Notes: a model not told the origin generated them from the letters alone. A stretch of 64,000 nt of DNA from Inhella proteolytica (GCF_016093275.1 NZ_JAEDAK010000001.1:496001-560000); one strand, 5' to 3'. Shown: positions 8,620-20,182, numbered from the stretch's first letter. Numbers and translations are program-made.

Positions 8620-10937
8620 CAGGCCTTCTCCACGGCGACGGCTGCGAAGCCGGCACCCAGGGTCATGGTCTCGGCCAGGCCGCCGCCAATGCGCACGACG
8701 CCCTCGGCAAGCTGGGCATTGCAGCGGGCCGGCAGCAGGGCCGAACCCTGCCCCTGGCTGACGCGCACCATCTCACCGTCCTTCAGACCCAGTTGGGCGA
8801 AGAGTGCGGCCGGCAGTTGCACCGTGGCGGACTCTCGCGCCTCGCGGGTGCTCTGCAGGCTTGCCGCCTGACGCACCAACATGTCGCTTGCGTAGAGCGG
8901 CAGCTCGTTCAGCCGCACCAGCGAGGACATGTCGGCTTGCGCGGGCGCCTGGAGCGCCGCAGCAGCGGCCGGCTTGACTTCGAGGTTCAGCGTCGCACGA
9001 ACCTGCTCGCTGGATTCGAAGTCAAAGCCGGGCAGCCCAAGCTGATTGCCGAGCACGCGCAGGACCTTCCAGCCAGGGCGTGCCTCGCCTTGCGGGGGCA
9101 CCACGCCGACGAAGCTTTGCAGCGTGCCGTCAGCGTTGACAAAGCTGCCAGAGGTCTCGGTAAAGGGCGCCATGGGCAGCAGCACATGGGCCAGATCCAG
9201 CAGGGCATCCGTGCGGTGGCTGGCCAGGCCGACCACCATGTCGGCGCCCTTCAAGGCCGCGGCGGCCGCCTGGGCATTGGCAACGTCCAGCAAGGGGTCG
9301 GCTCCCACCAGCAGCACACCCTTGGCGGGCGCTTCGCTAAGCAGAGCGCGGGCGCTGCGGCCACCGGGACCGGGGCGTGCACCGGCGAGTTGGGCACCCA
9401 CGGTGTTCGCCGCTTCGCCCAAGAAACCCACCGTGGCACCACAGGCTTGCGCAATCCAGCTGGCCAGCGCATGCAGCTGGCTGGCCTGCGGATGCTCCGC
9501 CGCCGCGTTGCCCAGCAGCAGGGCCTTGTGGTCGCCCTGACTCAGCAGGGTGGCGATCGAACGCGCTTCAGCCGACACGGCGTCCACGGCTTGGGGCGCT
9601 TGGCCACCCTGCCCTTCGGCCACGGCCGCTGCGACTTCGGCCAGGAAGCCCACCCACTGCTCCGGACGACGCAGCGCTTGCAGACGCACGGGCATGGCCT
9701 CATCGTCCGCCACGGCGTGCAGGCCGGCGATGGCAGCGCCATGCCGTGCGGTCTGGCGCAGGCGCTGTGCGAACAGCGGATGGTCCTTGCGCAGGTTGGC
9801 ACCGATCACGAAGGCCGCATCGAGCTGCGACAGCGAACTGATGCTGCGGCCCAGCGTGAAGGCCTCGCCCTGGGCGGCGCGCAATGCATCGTCCTGCTGG
9901 CGCAGCGCCGCATCAATGTTTTCACTGCCCAGCGCGCGCATCAGTTGCGCGGCCAGGGCCGCCTCTTCCAGGGTGGCATGCGGCGACACCAGTGCCGCCA
10001 GCTGGCCGGCCCCGTGTTCGGTGCGGATGGCACTCAGACCCTTGGCGACGTAGTCGAGCGCCGTCGCCCAGTCCACCATCTGCCAGGCGCCACCTTGCTT
10101 GAGCATCGGGCGGGTCAGGCGGTTGTCGGCGTTCAGGCCCTCGTAGCTGAAGCGGTCGCGGTCGGCGATCCAGCACTCGTTGACGGCCTCGTTCTCCTGC
10201 GGCACCACGCGCAGCACGCGGTTGTTCTTGATCTGAACGATCAGATTGGCGCCGGTCGAATCATGCGGGCTCACGCTCTTGCGGCGCGACAACTCCCAGG
10301 TGCGGGCGCTGTAGCGGAAGGGCTTGCTGGTGAGCGCGCCGACCGGGCAGAGGTCGATCATGTTGCCGCTCAGCTCGGAATCCACCGTGCGGCCGACGAA
10401 GGTGGTGATCTCGCTGTGCTCACCCCGGTTGGGCATGCCCAGCTCCATCACGCCGGCGATCTCCTGACCGAAGCGCACGCAGCGGGTGCAGTGGATGCAG
10501 CGGCTCATCTCTTCCATCGAGATCAGCGGGCCGACGTTCTTGTGGAAGACGACGCGCTTTTCTTCGGTGTAGCGGCTCTTGCTTCCGCCATAGCCCACCG
10601 CCAGATCCTGCAGCTGGCACTCGCCACCTTGGTCGCAGATCGGGCAGTCAAGCGGGTGGTTGATGAGCAGGAACTCCATCACCCCCTGCTGGGCCTTGAC
10701 CGCCTTCTCGCTCTTGGTCCGCACGATCATGCCGGGCGTGACCGGCGTGGCGCAGGCGGGCATGGGCTTGGGCGCCTTCTCGACGTCGACCAGGCACATG
10801 CGGCAGTTGGCCGCGATGCTCAGTTTCTTGTGATAGCAGAAGTGCGGCACATAGGTGCCGACCTTCTCGGCCGCATGCATGACCATGCTGCCTTCTGGTA
10901 CGGCCACTTTCTGGCCGTCGATTTCGATTTCAACCAT
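8619..10937 (-). CDS. nuoG: NADH-quinone oxidoreductase subunit G
   Basis: Large peripheral-arm subunit (772 residues). An N-terminal [2Fe-2S] ferredoxin domain (Cys residues in [20 protein letters not shown] and PACATPV), a His-Cys3 [4Fe-4S] site in [18 protein letters not shown] and another cluster motif in [17 protein letters not shown] are followed by a molybdopterin-oxidoreductase-like domain that is structural rather than catalytic. It starts one base after nuoF ends, and its stop overlaps nuoH. The C-terminal half is Ala-rich and less conserved, as usual for NuoG. Confidence 0.97.
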   Translation of the reverse strand: MVEIEIDGQKVAVPEGSMVMHAAEKVGTYVPHFCYHKKLSIAANCRMCLVDVEKAPKPMPACATPVTPGMIVRTKSEKAVKAQQGVMEFLLINHPLDCPICDQGGECQLQDLAVGYGGSKSRYTEEKRVVFHKNVGPLISMEEMSRCIHCTRCVRFGQEIAGVMELGMPNRGEHSEITTFVGRTVDSELSGNMIDLCPVGALTSKPFRYSARTWELSRRKSVSPHDSTGANLIVQIKNNRVLRVVPQENEAVNECWIADRDRFSYEGLNADNRLTRPMLKQGGAWQMVDWATALDYVAKGLSAIRTEHGAGQLAALVSPHATLEEAALAAQLMRALGSENIDAALRQQDDALRAAQGEAFTLGRSISSLSQLDAAFVIGANLRKDHPLFAQRLRQTARHGAAIAGLHAVADDEAMPVRLQALRRPEQWVGFLAEVAAAVAEGQGGQAPQAVDAVSAEARSIATLLSQGDHKALLLGNAAAEHPQASQLHALASWIAQACGATVGFLGEAANTVGAQLAGARPGPGGRSARALLSEAPAKGVLLVGADPLLDVANAQAAAAALKGADMVVGLASHRTDALLDLAHVLLPMAPFTETSGSFVNADGTLQSFVGVVPPQGEARPGWKVLRVLGNQLGLPGFDFESSEQVRATLNLEVKPAAAAALQAPAQADMSSLVRLNELPLYASDMLVRQAASLQSTREARESATVQLPAALFAQLGLKDGEMVRVSQGQGSALLPARCNAQLAEGVVRIGGGLAETMTLGAGFAAVAVEKA

Positions 10938-10938
10938 C

Positions 10939-12270
10939 TCAGGCGGCCTTCTTCGCGTTGGCGGCTTCGATCATTTGCACGAATTCGTGCTTGAAGTGCT
11001 TGAGCATCGCGCGCACCGGCATGGCGGCGGCGTCGCCCAGCGCGCAGATGGTGCGGCCCTGGATGTTGTCGGCCACGCTGTTCAGCAGGTCGATGTCTTC
11101 CGGGCGGCCTTTGCCATGCGCAATGCGCTCGATCACCCGCCACATCCAGCCCGTACCTTCACGGCAGGGCGTGCACTGGCCACAGCTCTCGTGCATGTAG
11201 AAGTAGGAGAGGCGCAGCAGCGAGTTCACCATGCAGCGCGAGTCGTCCATCACGATGACGGCGCCCGAACCCAGCATCGAGCCCGCCTTGGCGATGGAGT
11301 CATAGTCCATCGTGCACTGCATCATCACGTCGGCCGGCAGCACGGGCGCCGACGAGCCGCCGGGAATGACGGCCTTCAGCGTGCGGCCTGTGCGCACCCC
11401 GCCCGCCAACTCCAGCAGGGTGCTGAAGGGCGTACCCATCGGCACCTCGTAATTGCCGGGACGGTTGACGTCACCGCTGACCGAGAAGATCTTGGTGCCG
11501 CCGTTGTTCGGCTTGCCCACTTCGAGGTAGGCCTGGCCGCCGTTGCGGATGATCCAGGGCACTGCGGCGAAGGTCTCGGTGTTGTTGATCGTCGTCGGCT
11601 TGCCGTACAGGCCGAAGCTGGCCGGGAACGGCGGCTTGAAGCGCGGCTGGCCCTTCTTGCCTTCCAGCGATTCGAGCAGCGCGGTTTCTTCGCCGCAGAT
11701 GTAGGCGCCGAAGCCGTGATGGGCGTGCAGCTGGAAACTGAAGCCGGAGCCGAGGATCTTGTCGCCCAGCAGGCCGGCGGCACGGGCCTCCTCAAGGGCG
11801 GCCTCGAAGCGCTCGTAGACCTCGAAGATTTCGCCGTGGATGTAGTTGTAGCCCACGCTGATGCCCATCGCGTAGGCCGCGATGGCCATGCCCTCGATCA
11901 CCGAGTGCGGGTTGAACATCAGGATGTCGCGGTCCTTGCAGGTGCCCGGCTCGCCTTCGTCCGAGTTGCAGACCAGGTATTTCGCACCCGGGAACTGGCG
12001 CGGCATGAAGCTCCACTTCAGACCGGTGGGGAAACCGGCGCCGCCGCGGCCGCGCAGCGACGAGGCCTTGACCTCGGCAATCACCTGCTCGGGCGTCATG
12101 CCGCCATCAGCGGCCAGGATCTTGCGCAGGGCCTGGTAGCCGCCGCGCGCCTCATAGTCTTTCAGGCCCCAGTTCTTGCCGTTCAGCTCGGCATAGATCT
12201 GCGGCTGGATGTGGCGCCCGTGGAAGCAGGTCAGGTCGCCGGTGCTCTGGAATTTCGACAGGTCGATCAT
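10939..12270 (-). CDS. nuoF: NADH-quinone oxidoreductase subunit F
   Basis: NADH-oxidising subunit of complex I (443 residues) holding FMN and one [4Fe-4S] cluster. The glycine-rich NADH/FMN loop ([18 protein letters not shown], about residues 65-82), the FMN segment [14 protein letters not shown] and the cluster motif [16 protein letters not shown] are all present. I use the ATG at 12270, two bases after the nuoE stop; an in-frame start at 12333 would overlap nuoE by about 60 bases and adds a tail unlike the family. Confidence 0.97.
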   Translation of the reverse strand: MIDLSKFQSTGDLTCFHGRHIQPQIYAELNGKNWGLKDYEARGGYQALRKILAADGGMTPEQVIAEVKASSLRGRGGAGFPTGLKWSFMPRQFPGAKYLVCNSDEGEPGTCKDRDILMFNPHSVIEGMAIAAYAMGISVGYNYIHGEIFEVYERFEAALEEARAAGLLGDKILGSGFSFQLHAHHGFGAYICGEETALLESLEGKKGQPRFKPPFPASFGLYGKPTTINNTETFAAVPWIIRNGGQAYLEVGKPNNGGTKIFSVSGDVNRPGNYEVPMGTPFSTLLELAGGVRTGRTLKAVIPGGSSAPVLPADVMMQCTMDYDSIAKAGSMLGSGAVIVMDDSRCMVNSLLRLSYFYMHESCGQCTPCREGTGWMWRVIERIAHGKGRPEDIDLLNSVADNIQGRTICALGDAAAMPVRAMLKHFKHEFVQMIEAANAKKAA

Positions 12271-12272
12271 GC

Positions 12273-12764
12273 TCAGGCCTTCTTCAGCACGTCGAGCAGC
12301 TCGTCGAGCCGCTCGTGGCTCATGTAGCTGCACATCTGACGGTCATTGACCAGCATCACCGGCGCATCAGCGCAGGCACCCAGGCACTCGCACTGCTGCA
12401 CGGTGAAGAGTCCGTCGGCCGTGGTGCCGCCGGCCTCCACGCCGAGCTTGTTCAGCACGTGCTCCAGCGCCTGTTGACCACCCCGCAGTTGGCAGGGCAG
12501 GTTGGTGCAGACGTTCAGCTTGAACTTGCCAACCGGCTGCTGGTTGTACATGTTGTAGAAGGTCGTGACCTCGTGCACCGCAATCGGCGCCATGCCGAGA
12601 TAGGCCGCCAGCACCTCCTCGGACTCACGCGAGACATGGCCTTCTTCCTGCTGGATGATGGACAAGCAGGCCATCACGGCCGACTGCTTCTGCTCTGCAG
12701 GGTATTTGGCGACTTCGCGGTCCCAACGGGCGCGCGTCGCGTCACTCAAGGTGTAGCTGCTCAT
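12273..12764 (-). CDS. nuoE: NADH-quinone oxidoreductase subunit E
   Basis: Thioredoxin-fold [2Fe-2S] subunit (cluster N1a) next to NuoF, 163 residues. The four cluster ligands are in [10 protein letters not shown] and [13 protein letters not shown]. The start overlaps the nuoD stop (ATGA), so nuoD and nuoE are probably coupled. The helical N-terminal domain (about residues 1-75) is of normal length. Confidence 0.97.
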   Translation of the reverse strand: MSSYTLSDATRARWDREVAKYPAEQKQSAVMACLSIIQQEEGHVSRESEEVLAAYLGMAPIAVHEVTTFYNMYNQQPVGKFKLNVCTNLPCQLRGGQQALEHVLNKLGVEAGGTTADGLFTVQQCECLGACADAPVMLVNDRQMCSYMSHERLDELLDVLKKA

Positions 12765-14014
12765 CGATCGATCTCGCCGAACACGATGTCCATGGTGCCG
12801 ATGATGGCCACTGCGTCCGCAATCATGTGGCCGCGGCTCATCTCATCGAGCGCCGCCAAATGCGCGAAGCCGGGGGCGCGAATCTTCAGGCGGTACGGCT
12901 TGTTGGCGCCGTCGCTGACCATGTAGATGCCGAACTCGCCCTTCGGATGCTCTACCGCGGCATAGGCCTCGCCTTCGGGCACGCGGAAGCCTTCGGTGAA
13001 GAGCTTGAAGTGGTGGATCAGCTCTTCCATGTTCGACTTCATGGACTCGCGGGCCGGCGGCGCCACCTTGTGGTTGTCGGTGATCACCGGACCAGGGTTG
13101 GCTTTCAGCCAGGCCACGCACTGCTGAATGATGCGATTGCTCTGGCGCATCTCTTCCATGCGCACCAGATAGCGGTCGTAGGTGTCACCGTTGACACCCA
13201 CCGGCACGTCGAAGTCGAGGTCCGCATAGCAGTCGTACGGCTGCTGCTTGCGCAGATCCCAGGCGATGCCCGAGCCGCGCAGCATGGCGCCGGTGAAGCC
13301 CAGGTTCAGCGCGCGCTCCGGCGTGACCACGCCGATGCCCACGGTGCGCTGCTTCCAGATGCGGTTGTCGGTCAGCAGGGTCTCGTAATCGTCCACGCAG
13401 GCCGGGAAGCGCTTGGTGAAGTCTTCGATGAAGTCCAGCAGCGAGCCCTTGCGGTTCTCGTTCAGCTTGGCCATGGTCTTGGCGTTGCGAACCTTGCTGG
13501 CCTGGTACTGCGGCATCACGTCCGGCAGGTCACGGTAAACGCCGCCCGGACGGAAGTAGGCCGCGTGCATGCGCGCACCCGACACCGCCTCGTACATGTC
13601 GAAGATGTCTTCGCGCTCGCGGAAGGCGTAGATGAAGATGTTCATCGCGCCGCAGTCGAGGCCGTGGCAACCGAGCCAGAGCAGGTGGTTCAGCAGGCGG
13701 GTCAGCTCGCTGAACATGACACGGATGTACTGGGCGCGCAGTGGCACCTGCAAGCCCAGCATCTTCTCGATGGCCAGGCAGTAGGCGTGCTCGTTGCACA
13801 TCATCGAGACGTAATCCAGCCGGTCCATATAGGGCAGCGACTGGATGTAGGTCTTGCTCTCCGCCAGCTTTTCGGTGGCGCGGTGTAGCAGACCGATGTG
13901 CGGATCGGCGCGCTGGATCACTTCGCCGTCCAACTCCAGCACCAGGCGCAGCACCCCGTGCGCTGCCGGGTGCTGGGGGCCGAAGTTGAGGGTGTAGTTC
14001 TTGATTTCGGACAT
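12761..14014 (-). CDS. nuoD: NADH-quinone oxidoreductase subunit D
   Basis: 49-kDa-type subunit (417 residues), related to the large subunit of NiFe hydrogenases, which lines the quinone pocket of complex I. The HPAAHGVLR loop near residue 16, with the His that contacts quinone, is present, as is the conserved C-terminus reading DIVFGEIDR. NuoC and NuoD are separate genes here, unlike the fused form of E. coli. The start overlaps the nuoC stop by one base (TGATG). Confidence 0.98.
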   Translation of the reverse strand: MSEIKNYTLNFGPQHPAAHGVLRLVLELDGEVIQRADPHIGLLHRATEKLAESKTYIQSLPYMDRLDYVSMMCNEHAYCLAIEKMLGLQVPLRAQYIRVMFSELTRLLNHLLWLGCHGLDCGAMNIFIYAFREREDIFDMYEAVSGARMHAAYFRPGGVYRDLPDVMPQYQASKVRNAKTMAKLNENRKGSLLDFIEDFTKRFPACVDDYETLLTDNRIWKQRTVGIGVVTPERALNLGFTGAMLRGSGIAWDLRKQQPYDCYADLDFDVPVGVNGDTYDRYLVRMEEMRQSNRIIQQCVAWLKANPGPVITDNHKVAPPARESMKSNMEELIHHFKLFTEGFRVPEGEAYAAVEHPKGEFGIYMVSDGANKPYRLKIRAPGFAHLAALDEMSRGHMIADAVAIIGTMDIVFGEIDR

Positions 14015-14619
14015 CAGTTCAGACCCCCGTAGTGGTCTTCGCGGATCACGCGCGGCGTGATCTCACGCGGTTCGATGGACACCGGCAGGTAGATCACGCG
14101 GCGCTGTTCGGCGTCGTAGCGCATTTCGACGTGACCCGACACCGGGAAGTCCTTGCGCATCGGGTGGCCGATGAAGCCGTAGTCGGTGAGGATGCGGCGC
14201 AGATCCTCATGGCCATCGAACAAGATGCCGTAGAGGTCGAAAGCCTCGCGCTCAAACCAGTTGGCCGACGTCCACAGCGGCGTGACGGACGCCACCAGGG
14301 GCAGGTCATCGTCGGGCGCGAACACTTTCAGCCGCACACGCTGGTTCAAGCTGACCGACAGCAGCTGCGAGGCGACGCAAAAACGGGGGCCTTCCCAGGC
14401 GGCGTTGCCATAGCTGGAGTAGTCCAGGCCGCAGAGGTCGATCAACTGCTCGAAGCGCAGCTCGGAGTGATCGCGCAAGGTCTTGGCGGCGGCGTAGTAA
14501 TCGGCTGCCGCCACTTCCACGGTGATCTCGCCCAGGGTCCGGGTCAGTTTGCGGATGCGCTCGCCGAGCGCATTCTTGAGGCTGGTTTCCAGCCGGTCCA
14601 AACAAGGGGTAACGCTCAT
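14014..14619 (-). CDS. nuoC: NADH-quinone oxidoreductase subunit C
   Basis: 30-kDa-type peripheral subunit (201 residues) that contacts NuoD and NuoI and carries no cofactor. The signature segment [20 protein letters not shown] is seen at about residues 121-140, followed by [17 protein letters not shown]. It is separated from nuoB by 11 bases. Confidence 0.97.
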   Translation of the reverse strand: MSVTPCLDRLETSLKNALGERIRKLTRTLGEITVEVAAADYYAAAKTLRDHSELRFEQLIDLCGLDYSSYGNAAWEGPRFCVASQLLSVSLNQRVRLKVFAPDDDLPLVASVTPLWTSANWFEREAFDLYGILFDGHEDLRRILTDYGFIGHPMRKDFPVSGHVEMRYDAEQRRVIYLPVSIEPREITPRVIREDHYGGLN

Positions 14620-14630
14620 CGGCTGTGCCT

Positions 14631-15107
14631 TCAGCGGGCAATCGTGTTTTCGCGGCGGATCTTGGCCTGCAGTTGCAGCACGCCATAGAGCAACGCCTCG
14701 GCGGTGGGCGGGCAGCCCGGCACGTAGACATCCACGGGAACGATGCGATCGCAGCCGCGCACCACCGAATAGCTGTAGTGGTAGTAGCCACCGCCATTGG
14801 CGCAGCTACCCATCGACAGCACCCAGCGGGGCTCGGCCATCTGGTCGTAGACCTTGCGCAGCGCCGGCGCCATCTTGTTGCACAGCGTGCCCGCCACGAT
14901 CATCAGATCACTCTGGCGCGGGCTCGGGCGAAACAGCATGCCGAAGCGGTCAATGTCATAGCGCGCCGCACCGGCGTGCATCATTTCCACCGCGCAGCAG
15001 GCCAGGCCAAAGGTCATCGGCCACAGCGAGCCGGTCTTGGACCAGTTGATCAGCTTGTCGACCGAGGTGGTGACGAAGCCTTCCTTGAGAACGCCTTCAA
15101 TACCCAT
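14631..15107 (-). CDS. nuoB: NADH-quinone oxidoreductase subunit B
   Basis: PSST-type subunit (158 residues) holding cluster N2, the last electron carrier before quinone. The tandem Cys pair in [12 protein letters not shown], the Cys in [10 protein letters not shown] region context, and Cys in MGSCANGGG and [11 protein letters not shown] provide the expected ligand set. It starts three bases after nuoA ends. Length is normal for the Betaproteobacterial form. Confidence 0.98.
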   Translation of the reverse strand: MGIEGVLKEGFVTTSVDKLINWSKTGSLWPMTFGLACCAVEMMHAGAARYDIDRFGMLFRPSPRQSDLMIVAGTLCNKMAPALRKVYDQMAEPRWVLSMGSCANGGGYYHYSYSVVRGCDRIVPVDVYVPGCPPTAEALLYGVLQLQAKIRRENTIAR

Positions 15108-15110
15108 TGC

Positions 15111-15476
15111 TTATTCCCAGTCCAACGCGCCCTTTTTCCACTCGTAGGCAAAGCCGACGACGAGGATGCCGAGGAAAACCATCATGGCCCAGAAGCCCGT
15201 CGGTCCGATTTCCTTGAGCGCAACGGCCCAAGGGAACAGGAAGGCAATTTCCAGGTCAAACAGGATGAACAGAATGGCCACGAGGTAATAGCGCACATCG
15301 AATTTCATGCGCGCGTCTTCAAAGGCCTCGAAGCCGCATTCGTAAGGGGAGTTCTTTGCCGCATCAGGGCGATGCGGGCCCAGCAGCGCGCCGAGCACTT
15401 GGGGGATGACGCCGACGGCGGCACCGACCAGGATGAAAAGGATGACAGGGAGGTACTGTTCCAAACTCATGGTCAT
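15111..15476 (-). CDS. nuoA: NADH-quinone oxidoreductase subunit A
   Basis: Three-helix membrane subunit of complex I (121 residues) and first gene of the nuo operon. The family motif [32 protein letters not shown] is recognised across about residues 42-75, including the acidic loop that seals the quinone cavity. Two ATGs are available, at 15476 and 15470; the second gives the commoner N-terminus (MSLEQYLPV). No strong Shine-Dalgarno sequence is visible for either. Confidence 0.96.
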   Translation of the reverse strand: MTMSLEQYLPVILFILVGAAVGVIPQVLGALLGPHRPDAAKNSPYECGFEAFEDARMKFDVRYYLVAILFILFDLEIAFLFPWAVALKEIGPTGFWAMMVFLGILVVGFAYEWKKGALDWE

Positions 15477-15500
15477 GTCTGCCGGGCAAAAAACCGCGGC

Positions 15501-15506
15501 ATGTTA
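15501..15506 (-). promoter_or_regulatory. Candidate -10 box for the nuo operon
   Basis: On the minus strand this reads TAACAT, about 25-30 bases before nuoA and just downstream of the terminator of the tRNA-Leu unit. It would give a transcript start near 15494 and a short leader. No good -35 box is visible, so this is only a positional candidate. Confidence 0.3.
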
Positions 15507-15513
15507 CGCGCTA

Positions 15514-15555
15514 GAAACGAAAACGGGCGCTTGGCTGGTATTGCTAAGCGCCCGT
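15514..15555 (-). terminator. Rho-independent terminator after tRNA-Leu(GAG)
   Basis: A perfect 10-base-pair stem (15523-15532 with 15546-15555, core GGGCGCTT/AAGCGCCC) has a 13-base loop. On the minus strand it is followed by TTTTCGTTTC. It lies 38 bases past the tRNA and just before nuoA, so it separates the tRNA transcript from the nuo operon. Confidence 0.8.
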
Positions 15556-15593
15556 CTTTGCGATTCGTCAATCGAGAGATTGCCGCTGGAATT

Positions 15594-15678
15594 TGGTGCG
15601 GTCGGCGAGACTCGAACTCGCACAGCTTTCGCCACTACCCCCTCAAGATAGCGTGTCTACCAATTTCACCACGACCGC
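15594..15678 (-). tRNA. tRNA-Leu (anticodon GAG)
   Basis: An 85-base class II tRNA. The acceptor stem GCGGTCG pairs with CGACCGC, and the encoded CCA lies at 15594-15596. The D-loop segment AATTGGTAGAC, the anticodon stem CTATC/GGTAG with loop TTGAGGG (anticodon GAG), a long variable arm and the T-arm GTTCGAGTCTC are all visible. It reads CUC and CUU codons. It lies between secG and nuoA with its own promoter and terminator. Confidence 0.97.
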
Positions 15679-15742
15679 TTGTTTTCACTATTCGCCGCGT
15701 TGCTCGGACCAGTGAGGTTTGGTCTGCAGCGAACAGCCTCGC

Positions 15743-15772
15743 ATTCTATAGCGAAAATTTAGTCTTTTGCAG
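15743..15772 (-). promoter_or_regulatory. Promoter of tRNA-Leu(GAG)
   Basis: On the minus strand a CTGCAA (15772-15767) is followed after 18 bases by TAGAAT (15748-15743), within TATAGAATGCG. The start would be near 15736, giving a leader of about 58 bases. The -35 box lies just downstream of, and the spacer overlaps, the end of secG. Confidence 0.6.
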
Positions 15773-16169
15773 GGGCCGAAGCTTCCGATGCAACCGCAGC
15801 CGGAGCCGAGGCCAGGTTGGCGGCTGGTGCAGCAAGCCCGGGAATGGCGGCGGCACCCGTTTGGGCCGGTTGCGAGGCCACGGCAGCCGGGGCATCCAGG
15901 AAGGAACCCTTGTCCGTGCCCGCGCTATTGCGTGCGTTGCCGAAGTAGGCCAGGAACAGCGTGCACACGAAGAAGAGCGTGGCACAGATGGCCGTCGACT
16001 TGGACAACACATTGGCACTGCCGGTGGCACCGAACAAGGTACCCGAGGCACCTGCACCAAAAGAGGCCCCCATGTCGGCACCCTTGCCGTGCTGAACCAG
16101 CACCAAGCCGATCATGGCCAGCGCACTCAGCAACTGCACCACCAGCAACAGATTCATCAGGAATTGCAT
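15759..16169 (-). CDS. secG: Preprotein translocase subunit SecG
   Basis: Small inner-membrane subunit of the SecYEG channel that assists protein export. The 136-residue protein has two hydrophobic helices (about residues 5-25 and 55-75), joined by the family loop GKGADMGASFGAGASGTLFG. The C-terminal third is a low-complexity Ala/Pro tail (about residues 95-136), longer than in E. coli but common in Burkholderiales. The gene follows tpiA by 22 bases and precedes tRNA-Leu, a conserved order. Confidence 0.96.
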   Translation of the reverse strand: MQFLMNLLLVVQLLSALAMIGLVLVQHGKGADMGASFGAGASGTLFGATGSANVLSKSTAICATLFFVCTLFLAYFGNARNSAGTDKGSFLDAPAAVASQPAQTGAAAIPGLAAPAANLASAPAAVASEASAPAKD

Positions 16170-16191
16170 CGTCAGGTTCTCCTTATTGGGT

Positions 16192-16932
16192 TCAGGCGCG
16201 GCAGATCGCGTCGAAGTCGGCCGCCTTCAAGGCCGCCCCACCGATCAGCCCGCCATCGATATCGGGTTGAGCAAACAGCTGCGCGGCGTTGTCCGGCTTG
16301 ACGCTGCCGCCGTACAGGATGCGCATCTGTGCTGCAGCAGGGGTTGCGGCCAGCAGCTGTTGGCGCAGTCGGGCATGCACGTCCTGGGCTTGCTCCGGGC
16401 TCGCCGTCAGGCCGGTGCCGATAGCCCAAACGGGCTCATAAGCCACGACCACCTCGCCGATGCGAGCACCGAGGTTGCGGATCAAGGTACCCAGCTGCCG
16501 CTGGACCACCGCCTCGGTGTGACCGGCCTCGCGCTCGGCACGGGTTTCGCCCACGCAGACGATCGGGGTCAGATCCTGTGCCAGCGCCGCCTTGGCCTTG
16601 GCTGCCACCAGCTGGTCATTCTCGGCGTGGTAGCTGCGGCGCTCGCTGTGACCCACGATGGCGTAGCGCGCGCCGAACTCCTTCAGCATGGTGGCTGAGA
16701 TTTCACCGGTGTAGGCCCCTTGTCCGTTGTGCGCGGACACGTCCTGCGCACCCCAGGCGATAGGAGTGCTGGCGAGCAGTTGCTCGCACTGCGGCAGGTA
16801 GAGCGCCGGCGGACAGACCGCCACATCGCTGGGCCATGGACCGCGGCCCTTCAGCTCGGCCAGCAGCGCCTCAATGAAGCCCTTGCCGCCATGCATCTTC
16901 CAGTTGCCAACCACCAATTTCTTGCGTTGCAT
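16192..16932 (-). CDS. tpiA: Triose-phosphate isomerase
   Basis: Interconverts dihydroxyacetone phosphate and glyceraldehyde 3-phosphate in glycolysis and gluconeogenesis. The protein has 246 residues with the usual TIM-barrel motifs: NWKMHGG at the N-terminus with the catalytic Asn/Lys, His in AIVGHSERR, the catalytic Glu in [13 protein letters not shown], and the phosphate-binding [10 protein letters not shown] choose the ATG at 16932 because AAGGAG lies 7 bases upstream; a TTG two codons earlier is less likely. The start overlaps nothing and the gene lies 2 bases after the quinone oxidoreductase. Confidence 0.98.
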   Translation of the reverse strand: MQRKKLVVGNWKMHGGKGFIEALLAELKGRGPWPSDVAVCPPALYLPQCEQLLASTPIAWGAQDVSAHNGQGAYTGEISATMLKEFGARYAIVGHSERRSYHAENDQLVAAKAKAALAQDLTPIVCVGETRAEREAGHTEAVVQRQLGTLIRNLGARIGEVVVAYEPVWAIGTGLTASPEQAQDVHARLRQQLLAATPAAAQMRILYGGSVKPDNAAQLFAQPDIDGGLIGGAALKAADFDAICRA

Positions 16933-16934
16933 CT

Positions 16935-17930
16935 TCAATCTCCTTGCCAGGACAGCACCAGCTTGCCGACATGTGCCCCAGCCTCCAGTTCGCGGTGCGC
17001 CTCGGCCGCTTGGGCCGCAGGCCAGACCCGATGGATCACCGGGCGCACGACACCTTGCGCCAACAGGGGCCAGACCTTGGCCCGCAACTGCGCCCCGATC
17101 GCCGCCTTAAAGGCCAACGGGCGGCTGCGCAGGGTATTGCCGCTGATGCGCTGACGCTTTCGCAACAAGACGCCGGCGTCCAACTCAGCCTTGGTTCCGC
17201 CCTGCACCGCAATCACCAGCAGGCGCCCCTCTTCGGCCAGCACCTGCTGGTTGCGGGCGATATAGGGGCCCGCCACCATGTCGAGGATCAGGTCAAAGCC
17301 CCGCCCCTGAGTCGCGCGCAGTCCTTCGGCGACAAAGTCCTGCTCGCGGTAGTTGATGGCCCCATCCGCCCCCAGGGACAGACAGGCCTTGGCCTTGTCG
17401 GCATGGCCCACCGTGACCCAGACCTGGGCACCAAACGCCTTGGCCAGTTGGATCGCGCTCACGCCGATGCCGCTGGAGCCGCCGTGGATCAGCACGCGAT
17501 CACCCGCCCGCAGACCCCCTTGATCGAACAAGTTCGACCAGACGGTGAAGCAGGTCTCCGGCAACCCGGCGGCTTCCACCAAGCTCCAACCCTTCGGCAC
17601 GGGCAGGCACTGCGCAATCGGCGCCACGCAGCGCTCGGCATAGCCCCCACCCGCCACCAGGGCACACACGGCATCGCCGAGCGACAAACCGGCCGCCTGC
17701 AGGGCGTCGGCGTCACCGGACTCGATGAATCCGGCGACCTCCAAGCCCGGCAGCAGGCTGACGCCCGGCGGCGGTGGATATAGGCCCTTGCGTTGCAGCA
17801 CATCGGGACGATTGACGCCCGACGCCACCACGCGAATCTGGCATTCGCCCGCGCCGGCCTGCGGCTCCGGGTGCTCACCCAGGGTGAGCACCTCTGGACC
17901 GCCCGGCTGCGCAAAGCCAATGCCTCGCAA
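16935..17930 (-). CDS. NAD(P)H-quinone oxidoreductase, zinc-free MDR family (PIG3-like)
   Basis: Medium-chain dehydrogenase/reductase of 331 residues without the structural zinc Cys cluster, so it belongs with quinone oxidoreductases of the PIG3/QOR type that reduce quinones with NADPH. The Rossmann motif appears in [25 protein letters not shown] split near residues 145-170, and the N-terminal GroES-like domain has [13 protein letters not shown]. The start is a TTG at 17930, four bases after the pnp stop; AGGAG lies 8 bases before it. It is probably cotranscribed with pnp and tpiA. The exact substrate cannot be told. Confidence 0.9.
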   Translation of the reverse strand: MRGIGFAQPGGPEVLTLGEHPEPQAGAGECQIRVVASGVNRPDVLQRKGLYPPPPGVSLLPGLEVAGFIESGDADALQAAGLSLGDAVCALVAGGGYAERCVAPIAQCLPVPKGWSLVEAAGLPETCFTVWSNLFDQGGLRAGDRVLIHGGSSGIGVSAIQLAKAFGAQVWVTVGHADKAKACLSLGADGAINYREQDFVAEGLRATQGRGFDLILDMVAGPYIARNQQVLAEEGRLLVIAVQGGTKAELDAGVLLRKRQRISGNTLRSRPLAFKAAIGAQLRAKVWPLLAQGVVRPVIHRVWPAAQAAEAHRELEAGAHVGKLVLSWQGD

Positions 17931-17934
17931 GGTC

Positions 17935-20052
17935 TTACTCCTGCGCGGGAGCCGGAGCCGGCCGATCGACCAGGGCCTTGATCGACAGCTTGACGCGGCC
18001 CTTCTCGTCAGTGTCCAGCACCTTGACCTTGACGATCTCGCCTTCCTTCAGCACGTCGGTGACCTTGTCGATGCGGCGATGGGCGATCTCGCTGATGTGC
18101 ACCAGGCCATCCTTGTTCGGCAGGATCTGCACCAGGGCGCCGAAGTCGAGGATCTTGACGACCGGACCTTCGTAGACCTTGCCGATCACCGCCTCGGCGG
18201 TGATGTCCTCGATGCGTTTCTTGGCCAGTTCGGCCTTGGCTGCATCGGTGGAGGCGATGGTGATGGTGCCGTCGTCACCGATGTCGATCGTGGTGCCGGT
18301 CTCTTCGGTCAGCGCGCGGATGGTGGCGCCGCCCTTGCCGATCACGTCACGGATCTTCTCGGGATTGATCTTCATGGTGTAGAGGCGCGGCGCGAAGTCG
18401 GAGACCTCGGTGTTCGCACCTGCCACGGCCTCAACCATCTTGCCCAGGATGTGCAGGCGGGCTTCCTTGGCCTGAGCCAGGGCGACCTGCATGATTTCCT
18501 TGGTGATACCCTGGATCTTGATGTCCATCTGCAGCGCCGTAACGCCACCGTTGGTGCCGGCCACCTTGAAGTCCATGTCGCCGAGGTGATCTTCATCGCC
18601 CAGGATGTCGGTCAGCACGGCGAAGCGGTTGCCTTCCTTGATCAGGCCCATGGCGATGCCGGCGACGTGCGCCTTCAACGGCACGCCGGCGTCCATCATG
18701 GCCAGGCAGCCGCCGCAGACCGAGGCCATCGACGACGAGCCGTTCGACTCGGTGATCTCCGAGACCACGCGCAGGGTGTAGGGGAACTCTTCCTTGCTGG
18801 GCAGCACGGCCATCAGTGCTCGCTTGGCCAGGCGGCCGTGGCCGATTTCGCGGCGCTTGGGGCTGCCCACGCGGCCCGTCTCGCCGGTGGCGAACGGAGG
18901 CATGTTGTAGTGCAGCATGAAACGGTCGCTGAACTCACCGGCCAGGGCGTCAATGAGTTGCGCGTCGCGGTCCGTACCCAGGGTGGTGACCACGAGGGCC
19001 TGGGTTTCGCCACGAGTGAACAGAGCCGAACCGTGGGTACGCGGCAGCAGGCCGGTGCGGATCTCGATGGCGCGCACGGTGCGGGTGTCGCGGCCATCGA
19101 TGCGCGGCTCGCCGTTCAGGATCTGGCTGCGCACGATGCGGGCTTCGATCTCGAACAGCAGGTTGTCGACCTCGACGCCGTCGAATTCTGTGCCAGCTTC
19201 CTTCAGCGCGGACTTCACGTTGGCGTAGGCGGCACGGCAAGCCTCGGTACGCGCCTGCTTGCTGCGGATCTGGTAGGCGGCGCGCAGCGCTTCCTCGGCC
19301 AACTGGGTGACCTTGGCGATGAACTCTTCGTTCTTGGCCGGGGCGGTCCAGTTCCAGCTCGGCTTGCCGGCGTCACGAACCAGTTCGTGGATGGCATTGA
19401 TGGCGGTCTTGCCTGCCTCGTGGCCGAACACCACGGCACCGAGCATCACCTCTTCGCTCAGCTGGTCGGCTTCCGACTCCACCATCAGCACGGCAGCTTC
19501 GGTGCCGGCGACCACCAGGTCGAGCTTGCTGTTGGCCAGTTCGGTCTTGCCGGGGTTCAGCACGTATTCGCCGTTGATGTAACCCACGCGGGCCGCACCG
19601 ATCGGGCCATTGAACGGAATACCCGACACCGCCAACGCGGCGCTGGTGGCAATCATGGCGGCGATGTCGGCCTGCACCTCGGGGTTCAGGCTCAGGGTGT
19701 GGATGACGACCTGGACTTCATTGAAGAAGCCTTCCGGGAACAGCGGGCGGATCGGACGGTCGATCAGGCGGCTGGTTAGGGTCTCCAACTCGCTGGGGCG
19801 GCCCTCGCGCTTGAAGAAGCTGCCGGGGATCTTGCCGGCGGCATAGGTCTTCTCGATGTAGTCGACAGTCAGAGGGAAGAAGTCCTGGCCGGCTTTGGCT
19901 TCCTTGCGCGCCACGACGGTGGCAAGCACGACGGTGTCGTCGATGTTGACCAGCACGGCGCCGGTCGACTGGCGGGCAATCTCACCCGTCTCCATCGTGA
20001 CGGTGTGCGATCCCCATTGAAAGGTCTTGCTGACTTTTTGGAACATGGTCAT
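17935..20052 (-). CDS. pnp: Polyribonucleotide nucleotidyltransferase (PNPase)
   Basis: 3'-to-5' phosphorolytic exoribonuclease and degradosome partner, 705 residues. It has two RNase PH domains (about 1-230 and 315-540), the catalytic region [20 protein letters not shown] with the metal-binding Asp, then a KH domain ([12 protein letters not shown], about 560-620) and an S1 domain (about 620-695). It follows rpsO, as in most Proteobacteria. AGGAG stands about 7 bases before the ATG at 20052. The 163-base gap after rpsO holds two strong hairpins that suggest post-transcriptional control. Confidence 0.98.
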   Translation of the reverse strand: MTMFQKVSKTFQWGSHTVTMETGEIARQSTGAVLVNIDDTVVLATVVARKEAKAGQDFFPLTVDYIEKTYAAGKIPGSFFKREGRPSELETLTSRLIDRPIRPLFPEGFFNEVQVVIHTLSLNPEVQADIAAMIATSAALAVSGIPFNGPIGAARVGYINGEYVLNPGKTELANSKLDLVVAGTEAAVLMVESEADQLSEEVMLGAVVFGHEAGKTAINAIHELVRDAGKPSWNWTAPAKNEEFIAKVTQLAEEALRAAYQIRSKQARTEACRAAYANVKSALKEAGTEFDGVEVDNLLFEIEARIVRSQILNGEPRIDGRDTRTVRAIEIRTGLLPRTHGSALFTRGETQALVVTTLGTDRDAQLIDALAGEFSDRFMLHYNMPPFATGETGRVGSPKRREIGHGRLAKRALMAVLPSKEEFPYTLRVVSEITESNGSSSMASVCGGCLAMMDAGVPLKAHVAGIAMGLIKEGNRFAVLTDILGDEDHLGDMDFKVAGTNGGVTALQMDIKIQGITKEIMQVALAQAKEARLHILGKMVEAVAGANTEVSDFAPRLYTMKINPEKIRDVIGKGGATIRALTEETGTTIDIGDDGTITIASTDAAKAELAKKRIEDITAEAVIGKVYEGPVVKILDFGALVQILPNKDGLVHISEIAHRRIDKVTDVLKEGEIVKVKVLDTDEKGRVKLSIKALVDRPAPAPAQE

Positions 20053-20103
20053 GAATGGCTCCTAGAAGGAAAAGAGCCGGGCTCGGCAAGCCGTTCGCCA
20101 TGT

Positions 20104-20139
20104 CATTCCAAAGGCACTGCACGCAGCGGCTTTGGAATG
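20104..20139 (-). promoter_or_regulatory. Stem-loop in the pnp leader, candidate RNase III/PNPase control site
   Basis: A perfect 10-base inverted repeat (20104-20113 and 20130-20139, arm CATTCCAAAG) encloses 16 bases that can pair partly. It stands 51 bases upstream of pnp on the transcript. In E. coli the pnp leader contains an RNase III-cut stem needed for PNPase autoregulation; the matching position suggests the same role here, by inference. Confidence 0.5.
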
Positions 20140-20182
20140 GCACACGCGATCACGGGTTGCGGGTCTCCGGCGGGATGGAGAA